Shown piece after piece: positions 9,593 to 18,894 of a DNA stretch of 64,000 nt. The translations under genes were made by a program, and so were the position numbers. Source of the DNA: Iodidimonas sp. SYSU 1G8 (lineage in GTDB: Bacteria > Pseudomonadota > Alphaproteobacteria > SMXS01); the NCBI RefSeq assembly GCF_039655775.1, contig NZ_JBBYXJ010000002.1, positions 1,302,001-1,366,000 on the forward strand. Direction: 5' to 3'. How positions within the stretch are numbered: position 1 is the stretch's first letter; each line of letters opens with the position of its first letter. The notes under the pieces were generated by a model. The model searched no databases. It saw only the letters and a program-made list of their open reading frames with translations, and was not told where the DNA came from.

Positions 9593-9710
9593 CCGCCGGT
9601 CCTTCCTGTGCGATCCTCGGGCGGCGCAGCCTAGCGGCGGCGCGTTACGGTTCAACGCGTCCGGCCAGGGCGGGTTTCGGGTACGGGACAGGTTTCGGGA
9701 AAATATCCGG

Positions 9711-10115
9711 TCATGCCGGATGGTGGCAGACCGCCTCGATGTGATGGCCGTCCGGGTCGAGCAGGAAGGCGGCGTAATAATCCGGGTGATAGTCGGGCCG
9801 TAGGCCGGGCGCGCCATTGTCGGCGCCGCCGGCGGCCAGTCCCGCCGCGTGGAAGGCATCGACCGCGGCCCGGTTCGGCGCCCGGAACGCGATGTGTTGT
9901 CCCTCTGGCGCCACCGGTGGCGGCGCGCCCTCGACCGTCGGCCCGCCGATCCAGAACGGCGGCTCGCCATCCGGGTCGTCGCCGAAGCCGAACGCGGAAT
10001 AGCCGTCGAACACCTGCGCCTGCAGCGACAGATAGCCCAGCGCGCCGAGCACGGCCTCGTAGAAGGGCTTGGACTTGCGCAGATTGCTGACGGGGAGGGA
10101 GAAGTGGTCGATCAT
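9711..10115 (-). CDS. VOC family (glyoxalase/bleomycin resistance-like) protein
   Basis: A 134-residue vicinal-oxygen-chelate protein with two beta-alpha-beta-beta-beta modules. The start MIDHFSLPVSNL carries the first metal-ligand histidine, HIAFRAPN gives the second-module histidine and HHIEAVCHHP near the end gives the glutamate ligand. GAGGAG lies nine bases before this ATG, so the longer in-frame reading upstream was rejected. An 8+8 inverted repeat lies about 40 bp upstream and may be its operator. Enzymatic role unknown; many members act as small-molecule isomerases or lyases. Confidence 0.85.
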   Translation of the reverse strand: MIDHFSLPVSNLRKSKPFYEAVLGALGYLSLQAQVFDGYSAFGFGDDPDGEPPFWIGGPTVEGAPPPVAPEGQHIAFRAPNRAAVDAFHAAGLAAGGADNGAPGLRPDYHPDYYAAFLLDPDGHHIEAVCHHPA

Positions 10116-10156
10116 GGGGCCGTGCTCCTCTGTGGGGGCAATTTCCGGGGAGTCTC

Positions 10157-10179
10157 TTTGCGATCCGTATAATCGCAAA
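10157..10179. promoter_or_regulatory. Inverted repeat, candidate operator of the VOC gene
   Basis: TTTGCGAT and ATCGCAAA form perfect eight-base arms around a seven-base spacer (ccgtata). On the minus strand the spacer includes TATACG, a possible -10 element, about 50 bp before the VOC start. This geometry suits a dimeric HTH repressor such as ArsR or TetR types; none is encoded next to it. Confidence 0.45.
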
Positions 10180-10194
10180 TGGATCGGTTGAGTC

Positions 10195-10833
10195 CTAGAG
10201 AAGCGGTTCTTCACCCCTTACCGCACACACTACATAAAGTGGGTCCGAGCGGCCCGGGAACGGTGACAGGTCGAGAAATTCGGTTTCGCCGAAACCGCCG
10301 GCCAGCCGGAAATACATGTCGACCACGCCGCCATGCTGCTCACTGCCCAGTGCGCGCCAGATGGCGACGGCCTTGGTGGGGAACATGCGGTTGGAGAAGG
10401 ACAGGATGAAGGGCGCGCCGGGCCGCAGCACGCGGGCCACCTCGCGGAAGATCTCCAACGGACGGGTCATGTACTGGACCGACACGGCCACGGTGCAGCC
10501 GTCGAAACTGGCGTCGGCGAAGGGCAAGGCGGGGCTGGCGTTGAGGTCCTGGACGAAGCCGCCGGTCAATTGGGGGTTGGCCCTCAGCTCCTCCACGTTC
10601 ATGCCGTGGCCGATCAGCCGGTCGAAGCGCACATCCTCGGGCATGTGGGACACGCAGGAGGACATCAGGTCGAGGATGCGGCCGCCCGCCGGCAGGCGCT
10701 CCTTGTAGAACAGCGCCAGCGAGGCGCGGGCCGGGTCGTCGATATGGGTGACGATGCGCGCCGGGCGGTAGAACCAACCATCGGGCGTCTCGTCGATGCG
10801 GGCGAAATGTTCGGGCCTGAACGGGTTTTCCAT
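10195..10833 (-). CDS. Class I SAM-dependent methyltransferase
   Basis: A 212-residue Rossmann-fold methyltransferase. The glycine-rich SAM loop is represented by GGRILDLMSSCVSHMP (a variant form), followed by LPFADASFDG and the motif VLRPGAPFILSFSNR. It resembles small-molecule methyltransferases of the Methyltransf_11 type; no substrate can be inferred. It is downstream of the Nudix gene in the same orientation with a 40-bp gap, so the two may be co-transcribed. Confidence 0.82.
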   Translation of the reverse strand: MENPFRPEHFARIDETPDGWFYRPARIVTHIDDPARASLALFYKERLPAGGRILDLMSSCVSHMPEDVRFDRLIGHGMNVEELRANPQLTGGFVQDLNASPALPFADASFDGCTVAVSVQYMTRPLEIFREVARVLRPGAPFILSFSNRMFPTKAVAIWRALGSEQHGGVVDMYFRLAGGFGETEFLDLSPFPGRSDPLYVVCAVRGEEPLL

Positions 10834-10873
10834 GAAGCGAGCCTAGCGCGGGCCGCCGGGGCCGGGAAGACGC

Positions 10874-11284
10874 TCAGTGGCTCTCGAGGTAATCGCGCAG
10901 GCGCTGGCGGTAGTGGGAGATGAAATCCTCGCGCTCCAGCAGTTCGGCCATGTCCACCAGCGCCCATTGCTGGCCTTCGTCGCCGAAGACGATGGCGTCC
11001 ACGTGATGGGGCTGGAGGCGGGCGACGAAGAAGTGCGCGGTCAGGCCACTGAAGTCGGCCGAGGGATAGGCGCGGTGCCAGAGGATGGAGGCGGGATCGA
11101 GCCGCAGGGCGAATTCCTCCTCGGTCTCGCGCAGGGCGCATTCCAGCGGCGTCTCGTCGCCCTCGCGGCCGCCGCCGGGCAGGTCCCACAGGCCGGCGTA
11201 GCGCAGGCCGGGGAAATCGTCGCGCTGGTAGACCAGGACCTTGCCGTCCAGCAGCAGGGCGATCTTCGATCCGCTGAAGCTCAT
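10874..11284 (-). CDS. Nudix hydrolase
   Basis: A 136-residue Nudix-fold pyrophosphohydrolase, acting on nucleoside diphosphates linked to another moiety. The Nudix box GGREGDETPLECALRETEEE is intact apart from alanine for the last glycine, so metal binding should be kept. I start at the ATG at 11284 because GGAGG lies five bases upstream; an in-frame TTG at 11296 contains that Shine-Dalgarno and is unlikely. It lies just downstream of the trxA terminator. Substrate unknown. Confidence 0.87.
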   Translation of the reverse strand: MSFSGSKIALLLDGKVLVYQRDDFPGLRYAGLWDLPGGGREGDETPLECALRETEEEFALRLDPASILWHRAYPSADFSGLTAHFFVARLQPHHVDAIVFGDEGQQWALVDMAELLEREDFISHYRQRLRDYLESH

Positions 11285-11299
11285 GCTGGCCTCCAAACG

Positions 11300-11323
11300 A
11301 AAAAGGGCGCCCGCGGGCGCCCT
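11300..11323 (-). terminator. Rho-independent terminator after trxA
   Basis: On the minus strand AGGGCGCCC and GGGCGCCCT (plus coordinates 11304-11312 and 11315-11323) pair around a very short loop and are followed by five Ts. It lies between the trxA stop and the Nudix start. Confidence 0.85.
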
Positions 11324-11348
11324 CTCCAGATCCGTGCGCGGCCGCGCC

Positions 11349-11669
11349 TCAGATCGACTCGTTGATCCACTGCAGGATCTTGCTCTTGGGCTGGGCGCCG
11401 ACCTTGGTCGCGCGCAGCTCGCCGTCCTTGAACAGCATCAGGGTGGGAATGCCGCGCACGCCATAGCTGGTCGGCGACACGGGATTCTCGTCGATGTTGA
11501 GCTTGGCGATGGTCAGCTTGCCGCCCATCTCCTCGGCGATCTCGTCGAGCGCCGGGGCGATCTGCTTGCAGGGGCCGCACCATTCGGCCCAGTAATCGAC
11601 GACAACCACGCCAGAGGCCTGGAGGACGTCGGCTTCGAAGCTGTCGTCCGTGATCTTCTTCGTGCTCAT
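11349..11669 (-). CDS. trxA: Thioredoxin 1
   Basis: Cytoplasmic thioredoxin, 106 residues, the general protein disulfide reductant. The active site WCGPC has its cysteines at 31 and 34, and the cis-proline loop reads [13 protein letters not shown] use the ATG at 11669 because AAGGA lies seven bases upstream; the in-frame ATG at 11684 sits within that ribosome-binding region. It is downstream of addA by 72 bp, a common alphaproteobacterial arrangement, and is followed by a strong terminator. Confidence 0.97.
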   Translation of the reverse strand: MSTKKITDDSFEADVLQASGVVVVDYWAEWCGPCKQIAPALDEIAEEMGGKLTIAKLNIDENPVSPTSYGVRGIPTLMLFKDGELRATKVGAQPKSKILQWINESI

Positions 11670-11741
11670 AGAAAATTCCTTCATCGCATGAAGTGCTGGC
11701 CTACGAAGGTAGGGTGACCCAGGGGGCAGGTCAAGGGCACG

Positions 11742-14700
11742 TCACGGCGCCGGGGCGTGGGGGTCGAGCAGCGCGTCGGGCAAGGTCATCAGGCTGGGGC
11801 CGTCGGTCCACAAAAGAGCGCAGCGCACCGGCCTGCCGGGATAGATCCGGCGCAGCAGATCGCGATAAGCGGCCATCTGTCCCAGATAGAGTGGCGGCAC
11901 GTCTTCGGCGCACAATGGCGGCGGCCGGTTGGTCTTGTAGTCGACGATCATCACCGCGTCCTCGGTGACGGCGAGCCGGTCGATCTGGCCGCTGATGGCG
12001 CGGGTGCCGAGCAGGCCGGTGACCGGCACTTCCGCCGCGCTGCCGGGGCCGAACAGGGCGGCGCAGGCCGGATCGTCCAGGATGCGCAGCACTTCCTCCG
12101 TCCAGGCGGCGACGACGGCGGAGGAAAGGCCGTGGCCGGGCTGGCCGAGGAAGCGGCGCGCGGCGCCGGGGCGTTCGGCGGGCGCCACGTCGGGCAGCCA
12201 TTGCAGCAGGCGGTGCATCAGCGTGCCGCGCAGGAAGCGCTCGCGGTCGCCGGCCTCCATGGGGCTGCGCACCGGCATTTCCGGCAAGGTGGGGCGCGAC
12301 GGCGCCAGCGGCCGGACGGGCGCCGGTTCCTCGGGCGGCGGCGCGGCAAGCCATAGTGGCGCGGGCGCTGGTCCGGCCGGCGTTGGCAGGGTCACCTCCT
12401 GTTCGACGACCTCGCCGCCCATGCGCAGCCGGCGCACCGGATTGCCGGCGAAGTCCTTGGCTTCGGCCGCTCCGAGCCGGTCGAACGCCTCGGCGGTAAG
12501 GTCGTACCAGCAATTGGCGGGGCGGCCGCGCGCCGTCTCGTAGCCGCAGACGTAAAGCCGGTCGCCGGCCCGGGTCAGCGCCACGTAGAGCTGGCGGTTG
12601 TATTCCTCGTCGCGCTTGCGCTTGCCGGCGTCGCGCGCCTCGGCGATGGCGCCGACCACGTTCTCGGCCCTGACCGGCCAGGCGAGCACCGGTGCGCCGG
12701 TGTCCTCCTCCAGCCAGTAGAGCGAGCGGGCATCCTGCGGGATGGTGCAGGTGTCGGGCAGGAAGACGATGGGCGCCTGCAGGCCCTTGGCGCCGTGGAC
12801 GGTCATGACGCGGACCTGGCCATTGCCCTGTTCCAGCTCGCGCTTGACCTCGGTCTCGGCGGCCTCGATCCAGTGGATGAAGCCCTGCAACGACGGCGCG
12901 TGGTTGCGCTCGTAGTCCAGCGCGAGGGCGAGGAACTCGTCCATGGGATCGAGCGCGTCGAGCCCGAGCCGCTTCAGCATGGCACGGCGCCGGCCGGTAT
13001 CCAGCACCTCGGCATAGAACTCGTAGGGCGGCACGAAGTCGGCCCGGGCGAGGCAGTGGCCCAGGAACGCCCAGGCCGGCGCGAAGGCGGGCTCCTCGCG
13101 CCGGGCGGTCAGCGCGGGCCACAGGCGGCCCTCGCGCTGATAGGCCAGCCGGAACAGATCGTCCTCGGACAGGCCGACCAGCGGCGATTTCAGCACCACG
13201 GCCAGGGTCAGGTCGTCCTCGGGCATCAGCACGAAGCGGCCCAGCGCCAGCAGGTCCATCACCGCGAGCTGTTCGGTCAGCACCATGCGGTCCACGCCGG
13301 CGACGGGCACCTGCGCGGCCTTCAGCTCGCGGACCATGGCGGTAAAGAAGCTGTTGCGCCGCCGCACCAGCACCATCACGTCGTCCGGTCGGATCGGGCG
13401 GCCTGCGGACTCCAGCGGCGCGCCCGTGTCGAGCCAGTGCCGGATCTGGCGGGCGATGCGCCGCGCCAGCCGGGTTTCCGCCGGCTCGATGGGCCGGCGC
13501 CGGACGGGCGGCTCCCAGTTGCCGGGCGCCTCGACTTCTGGCGGGCGCTCCACCGGCCATAGTTCCACCTCGCCCGCGACGCCCTTGCGGTAGGCCTTGT
13601 GCTCGATCCGTTCGATGCGGCCGGGATCGCCCGGTTCGCCGAACACCAGCCCGTTGCGGGCGACGTCGTTCTGGAACACGGCGTCGACCAGGGCGAGAAC
13701 CGCTTCCGTGGAGCGGAAGGAGATTTCCAGGCTGGCGTCCAGGAACCGCTTGTCTACCAGATCGGCCCGGCGGCGGAAGGTGCGGCGCATGCGCTCGAAC
13801 TCGGCCGGTTCGGCGCGCTGGAAGCTGTAGATGGATTGCTTGGCATCGCCCACGGCGAAGATGGTGCGCTCGCCATCGCGCGCGCCTTGGCCGGTGAAGA
13901 ACTCGGCGGCGAGGGCGTCGATCACCGCCCACTGGTCGGGATTGGTGTCCTGCGCCTCGTCGACCAGGATGTGGTCGAGACCTTCGTCCAGCTTGTAGAG
14001 CACCCAAGCCGTGCTGCCGGTGACCAGCGCCCGCGCCTTGGCGATCAGGTCGTCATAGTCCAGCACCGCGCGCTGTTCCTTCAGCGCGGCATAGGTCCGG
14101 CTGAGCGCGCGGCCGAGGACAGCGAGGGCGCTGCTGGCCGTCGCGGCGCGCACCGCCTTGATCCGGGTGGCGACATCGAGCAGGCGCGCGCCCTCGCTTG
14201 CCAGTACGTCGGTCGCGTCGGGATGCGTCTTGGTGATCTTGGCCGTGACCAGCCGCTCGCGGATCTTCGCGGGCGCGCTCGCCGTGAGGAACAGGGCGGC
14301 ATACTCGGCGAACCGCCCAGCGCGGTCGCTTTCACTCGCCGCCAGCCAGTCGGCGATGCCCGCGCCGCGCGTCTGATCGGTGGTCGATCCGCCCGTCATG
14401 GCCGCGCAGATCCGCTGCAGCCCGGCATGCTCGAAGACGCCGTCGCGGCAGGCCGCCGCGATGATGTCTCGCTCGGTCGTGCCCGGTTCGAGGCCGAGCA
14501 GGCGGTAGAGGCGGCTGTCGTCGTTGCCGGCAAAGGCCGCCGGACGCGCCGTCAGCTCGCGCAGCAGGCCGGTGAACTGGAAGTCGGTGAGATGGGCCGA
14601 CACGAAGTCGAGCGCCTCGGTCAGGTCCGGATCGCGGCCGGCATGGGCGCGGGCCAGCACACGGGCGACGGCGTCCATCATCAGTTCGGCGGCGGAGCGG

Positions 14701-15149
14701 TCATCCATCACCTGAAAGTGCGGCGCGATGCCGGTTTCCAGCGGAAAGCGCGACATCAGCGACTGGCAGAAGGCGTGAATGGTCTCGATCTTCAGGCCGC
14801 CGGGGACGTCCAGGACCTCGGCGAACAGCCGCCTGGCCTTGGCGATGCGCACCGCGTTGGGCGGAATACCCTCTTCCAGCGTGGCCAGAGCCTTGTAGAG
14901 AACGTCGTCGTCCGCCGTCGCCCATTCGGCAAGGCGGCTGTTCACCCGGTTCGCCATTTCGGCGGCGGCGGCCTTGGTGAAGGTCAGGCACAGAATGCCC
15001 TGCGGCCGCGCGTCCGCCAGCAGCAGGCGCAGCACGCGGTTGGTGAGCATGTACGTCTTGCCGGTGCCGGCCGACGCGCCGACCCAGGCCGATGTGCCCG
15101 GATTGGCGGCGAGGTCCTGCTTGCTCGGCTCGCGGAGCAGGGTGCTCAT
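11742..15149 (-). CDS. addA: Double-strand break repair helicase-nuclease AddA
   Basis: AddA subunit (1135 residues) of the AddAB helicase-nuclease that resects DNA double-strand ends for RecA loading; it replaces RecBCD in alphaproteobacteria. UvrD-type superfamily 1 motifs: Walker A ASAGTGKT at about 25-32, motif II VDEAQDTNPDQW, motif III GDAKQSIYSFQ and motif V/VI MTVHGAKGLQAP / YVALTRAGDRLY. The C-terminal PD-(D/E)XK nuclease shows GQIDRL and IVDYKTNRP. The ATG at 15149 overlaps the addB stop as ATGA and has AAGGAG eight bases upstream. Confidence 0.97.
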   Translation of the reverse strand: MSTLLREPSKQDLAANPGTSAWVGASAGTGKTYMLTNRVLRLLLADARPQGILCLTFTKAAAAEMANRVNSRLAEWATADDDVLYKALATLEEGIPPNAVRIAKARRLFAEVLDVPGGLKIETIHAFCQSLMSRFPLETGIAPHFQVMDDRSAAELMMDAVARVLARAHAGRDPDLTEALDFVSAHLTDFQFTGLLRELTARPAAFAGNDDSRLYRLLGLEPGTTERDIIAAACRDGVFEHAGLQRICAAMTGGSTTDQTRGAGIADWLAASESDRAGRFAEYAALFLTASAPAKIRERLVTAKITKTHPDATDVLASEGARLLDVATRIKAVRAATASSALAVLGRALSRTYAALKEQRAVLDYDDLIAKARALVTGSTAWVLYKLDEGLDHILVDEAQDTNPDQWAVIDALAAEFFTGQGARDGERTIFAVGDAKQSIYSFQRAEPAEFERMRRTFRRRADLVDKRFLDASLEISFRSTEAVLALVDAVFQNDVARNGLVFGEPGDPGRIERIEHKAYRKGVAGEVELWPVERPPEVEAPGNWEPPVRRRPIEPAETRLARRIARQIRHWLDTGAPLESAGRPIRPDDVMVLVRRRNSFFTAMVRELKAAQVPVAGVDRMVLTEQLAVMDLLALGRFVLMPEDDLTLAVVLKSPLVGLSEDDLFRLAYQREGRLWPALTARREEPAFAPAWAFLGHCLARADFVPPYEFYAEVLDTGRRRAMLKRLGLDALDPMDEFLALALDYERNHAPSLQGFIHWIEAAETEVKRELEQGNGQVRVMTVHGAKGLQAPIVFLPDTCTIPQDARSLYWLEEDTGAPVLAWPVRAENVVGAIAEARDAGKRKRDEEYNRQLYVALTRAGDRLYVCGYETARGRPANCWYDLTAEAFDRLGAAEAKDFAGNPVRRLRMGGEVVEQEVTLPTPAGPAPAPLWLAAPPPEEPAPVRPLAPSRPTLPEMPVRSPMEAGDRERFLRGTLMHRLLQWLPDVAPAERPGAARRFLGQPGHGLSSAVVAAWTEEVLRILDDPACAALFGPGSAAEVPVTGLLGTRAISGQIDRLAVTEDAVMIVDYKTNRPPPLCAEDVPPLYLGQMAAYRDLLRRIYPGRPVRCALLWTDGPSLMTLPDALLDPHAPAP

Positions 15150-18088
15150 TCGCTCCACTCCTTCACGCGGGCCAGATGATCGTATTCGCCGAAGCCGGTC
15201 TCCAGCGGGTTGGGCTGCGACACATAGGGCGTCTCTGGGAGGTCGAAGGTGGCGATGAGGCGGCGCAGGCCCGCTTCGGCCTCCTCGACCAGGGTATCCA
15301 GCGTCGCGTGGTCCTCGATCAGGGCGCTGGCCAGCTTGATCTGGTTGGCCTTGCCTTCACCCTTCAGCGTCCACCAGGCCAGCTCGGCGACCAGGCCGGT
15401 GAGGCTCTCGAACGCGCCCCGGCGCAGCATCATCGCCTGCAGCGGCATCTGGGCGGCATAGCCGGCGAGCAGGCGGGCGGCATTGGGCGCGCCGCCGGTC
15501 TTGTAGTCGATGATCTCATAGGAGCCGTCGGCGCGCCGGTCGATGCGGTCGGCCTTGGCGGACAGGATGAAATCGCCCTGCTCAAAGCCGGACAGGACCA
15601 GTTCGCCGCGCCGCTCCAGCAAGGCGGGGGAAGACTTCGCGGCCGTGCGCTCTTCCTGCTGGGCAAGAAACCAGCGCGCGATCTGCTGGAACCGGGGCCA
15701 CCAGAACGAGCGGACCAACGGCTTGTCCATCAGCGGCCCGAACGCGGCCCGGCCATGCTCGATCAGCCGCTCGAAGGCATCGGGCGTAAGCGCGGGATGG
15801 GCTTCCAGATACTGGTGCAGGGCGTCGTGGATCAGATTGCCCCGGTCGGCCGCGCCCGGGTCCGCGTCCAGCGGGTCGAGCGGATCGAGCCTGAGGATGC
15901 GCTGGGCGTACAGTGCGTAGGGATCGCGCAGCCACGCCTCGATCCGCGTCACCGACAGCTTGCGCGGCCGGGCTTCCACGGGCGGGCGGGGCTCGGGCGG
16001 CGGGCAGGGCGAGGGATCGCCCGGGACATGATCGAGCAGGCCGTGCCAGTCCAGATGCGGCGGACGCGGCCAGCGATCGTGGCCGACCAGCGCGTCGAGC
16101 CGCAGCAGCCAGCGGGACGGCAGGGTCGGCGATCCGCCGACCTTGTCGGCGCGGGTCAGGTAGACCAGCGGCGCGGCGGCGCCCTGGACGAAATCATGGG
16201 CCGACAGGCCGATCCGGCGCTCGGGCAGCGGCAGGCCGAAGCGCTGCTTCATGGGCCGGCTCATCCACGGATCGGCGCTGGCCTGCGGCGGCCAGCTGCC
16301 TTCGTTCAGGCCGCCCAGGATCATCACGTCGGCATGATGCAGGCGCGCTTCCAGCGGACCCAGGATGGACAGGCGCGGATGACGGCCGAAGGCGGGCCGC
16401 ACCACACGGTCCTGCATGGCGGCATCCAGCAAAGCGGGGTAATGGCGCGCGTCGATGGCCAGATTGTCGGCGGTGTGGATGAACTCCTCCAGGAACGCGG
16501 CGGCGGCCTCGCCGGCGGCCTCCACCCAGAGCCGGGCGGCGCCCTTTTCGTCATCGGTATCCGCCAGCGCTTCGGCGGCGGCGATGTGCGCGCGCACCAT
16601 TTCCGGCAATGGCGCGGGACCACCCTCGACCATGTCCATGAACGGCTCGAGCAGCGTGCGGACGCCCTGCCACCAAGCCAGAAGCGTGTCCTGACCCGGC
16701 GACTCCGACGTCTCGATCGCCTGCGCGATCCCCGCGAGACCGGGCAGGGGCCGTGGGCCGCGCAGCACGGTACGCTCCAGCCGCCGGACCCTGGATCGGA
16801 AGGCGCCCGGCGATTGCCCGCCCGCGGCGAGGGGATGTTTCAGGGCGGCCAGCAGGGGAACCGGGGCGGCAGCGGTCAGGGCCATGTCGGCGGTCAGGCG
16901 CAGGAACGAGGCCGTCGGCGTCTGCGACAGTGGCGTGCCGGCGGAATCGTCGATCTCGATCTCCCAGCGGCGCAGCGCGGCGGCGACCCGGCGCGCGAGA
17001 TTGCGCTCCGGCGTCACCAGCGCGGCGGTGCGCCCTGGCGTCTCCAGCACCTCACGCAGGATAACGGCAATGGCGCCGGCCTCGTCCTGCTCGATGGGCG
17101 CGTCGATCCGGTAGATCCCGGCCAGCGCGGCGCGGCGGTCCAGCTTCAGGCCGCGCCATTCCGTGGTCGTCCGTGCCGGGCGCATGGCCTCGTTCAGCAG
17201 GCGCACGCGCTGCGGCGACTCCGGCGCGGCACCGTGCCAGAGATCGACCTCCTCCCGGTCGACGGCCATGCGCGACAGAAGCTGCTTCATGCCGAATTGC
17301 GGGTGGCTGGGCTCCAGCGCCTCCCAGCTTTCGGTATCCATGCCGGTCTGGAAACCGGGCAGAACGACGGCGCCCTGCGGCAGCCGCGCGATGATGCCGA
17401 TCAGTTCGGCGCTGGCGGGGATGGAGCCGGTCGAGCCGGCGGCGATCACCGGGAAGGGCGGCGGCTGGTCGCGCCAGTTCGCCGCGAGCAGGCGCAGCAG
17501 CCGGTCGCGCCGGGCGGCGGGGTCGAGGTAGCCGCGCTCGGCCAAGATCGCCGGCCAGGCCTCGCCGACGATCTTGAGGAACTCGATGGTGACCTGCCAG
17601 TGGCCGGCGAACTCCTCGGGGACCAGTGTATGCAGGTCGGACAGGCTGCAGCCTTCGGTCTGGACCTGGTCGAGGAAGCCGGCGAGTTCGGCGGCGAGCC
17701 TGAAGGCCTGCGCGGGATCGTCGCTGTCGTCGCCCTGGGCGCGGCGCCATGCCAGCACCAGATTGGACAGCAGCAGCGTCCGCTCCAGCGGCGGGATCGC
17801 GGGCGGAACATCGAGCGCCGCCGCGCCGTCGCCGACCACGCCGGTCAGACTCAACTCGCCCTCGTCCACGTCGCCCAGCGGCTGCATCACCGGCAGGATC
17901 AGCGCCTTGCCGTCGGACAGGCGCAGGAACGCCTCGCGCAGGGTCCGCGCCGCCCGCCGTGTCGGCAGCAGCACGCGCACGCGGCCAAGGGATAGCGGGT
18001 CGCCACCATGTCGCTCCAGCAGCCCGCGCGCCAGCGCGTCGACGAAGGACGTGCCGGCCGGAATGGTGAAAATGGCGGGTTTGCTCAT
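15146..18088 (-). CDS. addB: Double-strand break repair protein AddB
   Basis: AddB subunit (980 residues), partner of AddA. The N terminus has a UvrD-like but inactive helicase fold (VRVLLPTRRAARTLREAF), and the C-terminal nuclease domain has AKADRIDRRADGSYEIIDYKTG, so the complex would carry two nuclease sites. Length and sequence style fit the alphaproteobacterial AddB family. It overlaps addA by four bases and lies 77 bp downstream of murU with no clear terminator between, so the tsaE-amgK-murU-addB-addA-trxA series may be one long transcript. Confidence 0.95.
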   Translation of the reverse strand: MSKPAIFTIPAGTSFVDALARGLLERHGGDPLSLGRVRVLLPTRRAARTLREAFLRLSDGKALILPVMQPLGDVDEGELSLTGVVGDGAAALDVPPAIPPLERTLLLSNLVLAWRRAQGDDSDDPAQAFRLAAELAGFLDQVQTEGCSLSDLHTLVPEEFAGHWQVTIEFLKIVGEAWPAILAERGYLDPAARRDRLLRLLAANWRDQPPPFPVIAAGSTGSIPASAELIGIIARLPQGAVVLPGFQTGMDTESWEALEPSHPQFGMKQLLSRMAVDREEVDLWHGAAPESPQRVRLLNEAMRPARTTTEWRGLKLDRRAALAGIYRIDAPIEQDEAGAIAVILREVLETPGRTAALVTPERNLARRVAAALRRWEIEIDDSAGTPLSQTPTASFLRLTADMALTAAAPVPLLAALKHPLAAGGQSPGAFRSRVRRLERTVLRGPRPLPGLAGIAQAIETSESPGQDTLLAWWQGVRTLLEPFMDMVEGGPAPLPEMVRAHIAAAEALADTDDEKGAARLWVEAAGEAAAAFLEEFIHTADNLAIDARHYPALLDAAMQDRVVRPAFGRHPRLSILGPLEARLHHADVMILGGLNEGSWPPQASADPWMSRPMKQRFGLPLPERRIGLSAHDFVQGAAAPLVYLTRADKVGGSPTLPSRWLLRLDALVGHDRWPRPPHLDWHGLLDHVPGDPSPCPPPEPRPPVEARPRKLSVTRIEAWLRDPYALYAQRILRLDPLDPLDADPGAADRGNLIHDALHQYLEAHPALTPDAFERLIEHGRAAFGPLMDKPLVRSFWWPRFQQIARWFLAQQEERTAAKSSPALLERRGELVLSGFEQGDFILSAKADRIDRRADGSYEIIDYKTGGAPNAARLLAGYAAQMPLQAMMLRRGAFESLTGLVAELAWWTLKGEGKANQIKLASALIEDHATLDTLVEEAEAGLRRLIATFDLPETPYVSQPNPLETGFGEYDHLARVKEWSE

Positions 18089-18165
18089 GACGCGCGGGCG
18101 CTTCTCAAGCCGCGGGGATGGCGGTGCGGCATCATGGACGGGGTGCGCGGCAGCGGGAACATGCC

Positions 18166-18894
18166 CTAACTATCGCAAAGTTCCTTCAGGAACGCTTCCG
18201 CTTTGTCGCGGCCGTCCACCGTGCCGGCGTCGAGCCACCAGCCTTCATGTTCGAGGCCGAACAGCCGGCCGCTCGCCAGTGCGCGGTCCCAGATCAGATT
18301 GTTTGAAAAGGGACCTTCCGGCACGTTCGCGAACGCGGCGGCGCTGGCGATCTGGATGCTGGCATAGATCATCGGCGCCTCGGGCGCGGGCTTGCGGCGG
18401 CGCAGGCGCCCGTCCGGCTCAAGAAAGAAATCGCCCGCCCCGCCGAAGCCGACCGTGCGTTCCTTCGGCGCGACCAGCAGCAACGCGTCCATGCGCGCGG
18501 GGTCCCACGTGGCGGCCATTCGGTGCAGGGTATCCTGCCCGCCATCGGTCCAGACCACGTCGGCATTGATGATGAAGAAGGGCTCGTCGCCCAGCAGCGG
18601 CAGGGCCTTGACCACGCCGCCGCCCGTGTCCATCAGCAGCGCGCTCTCGTCGGACAGGGTCACGCGGGGCGGCGCCGTTCGCGCGGCCAGATGCTCGACC
18701 AGCATGCCGCCGAAATAGTGGTGATTGACCACCGCGTCTTCGACGCCGGCTTGCGCAAGCGCGTCCAGCGTCCAGTCCACCAGCGGCTTGCCTGCCACGT
18801 CCACCAGCGCCTTGGGCCGGTCACTGGTCAGCGGCAACAGCCGGGTGCCCAGTCCGGCGCAGAGGACCATGGCGCGCCTGGGAAGATCGCTCAT
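18166..18894 (-). CDS. murU: N-acetylmuramate alpha-1-phosphate uridylyltransferase (MurU)
   Basis: A 242-residue nucleotidyltransferase that, in the MurU family, makes UDP-MurNAc from MurNAc-1-phosphate in the peptidoglycan recycling route that bypasses fosfomycin-sensitive MurA. The NTP motif AGLGTRLLPLTSDRPKAL is at about 13-30, with metal-binding NADVVW and the C-terminal WLDAGTVDG. Its ATG overlaps the amgK stop (ATGA), and that kinase supplies its substrate, which supports MurU over a general sugar nucleotidyltransferase. Confidence 0.88.
   Translation of the reverse strand: MSDLPRRAMVLCAGLGTRLLPLTSDRPKALVDVAGKPLVDWTLDALAQAGVEDAVVNHHYFGGMLVEHLAARTAPPRVTLSDESALLMDTGGGVVKALPLLGDEPFFIINADVVWTDGGQDTLHRMAATWDPARMDALLLVAPKERTVGFGGAGDFFLEPDGRLRRRKPAPEAPMIYASIQIASAAAFANVPEGPFSNNLIWDRALASGRLFGLEHEGWWLDAGTVDGRDKAEAFLKELCDS

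Noticed and set aside
15092-17995. Plus-strand open frame of more than 900 codons opposite addB
   Set aside because: It is low-complexity Gly/Gln/Arg-rich, the usual mirror of a GC-rich coding strand, and addB on the other strand is fully family-like.
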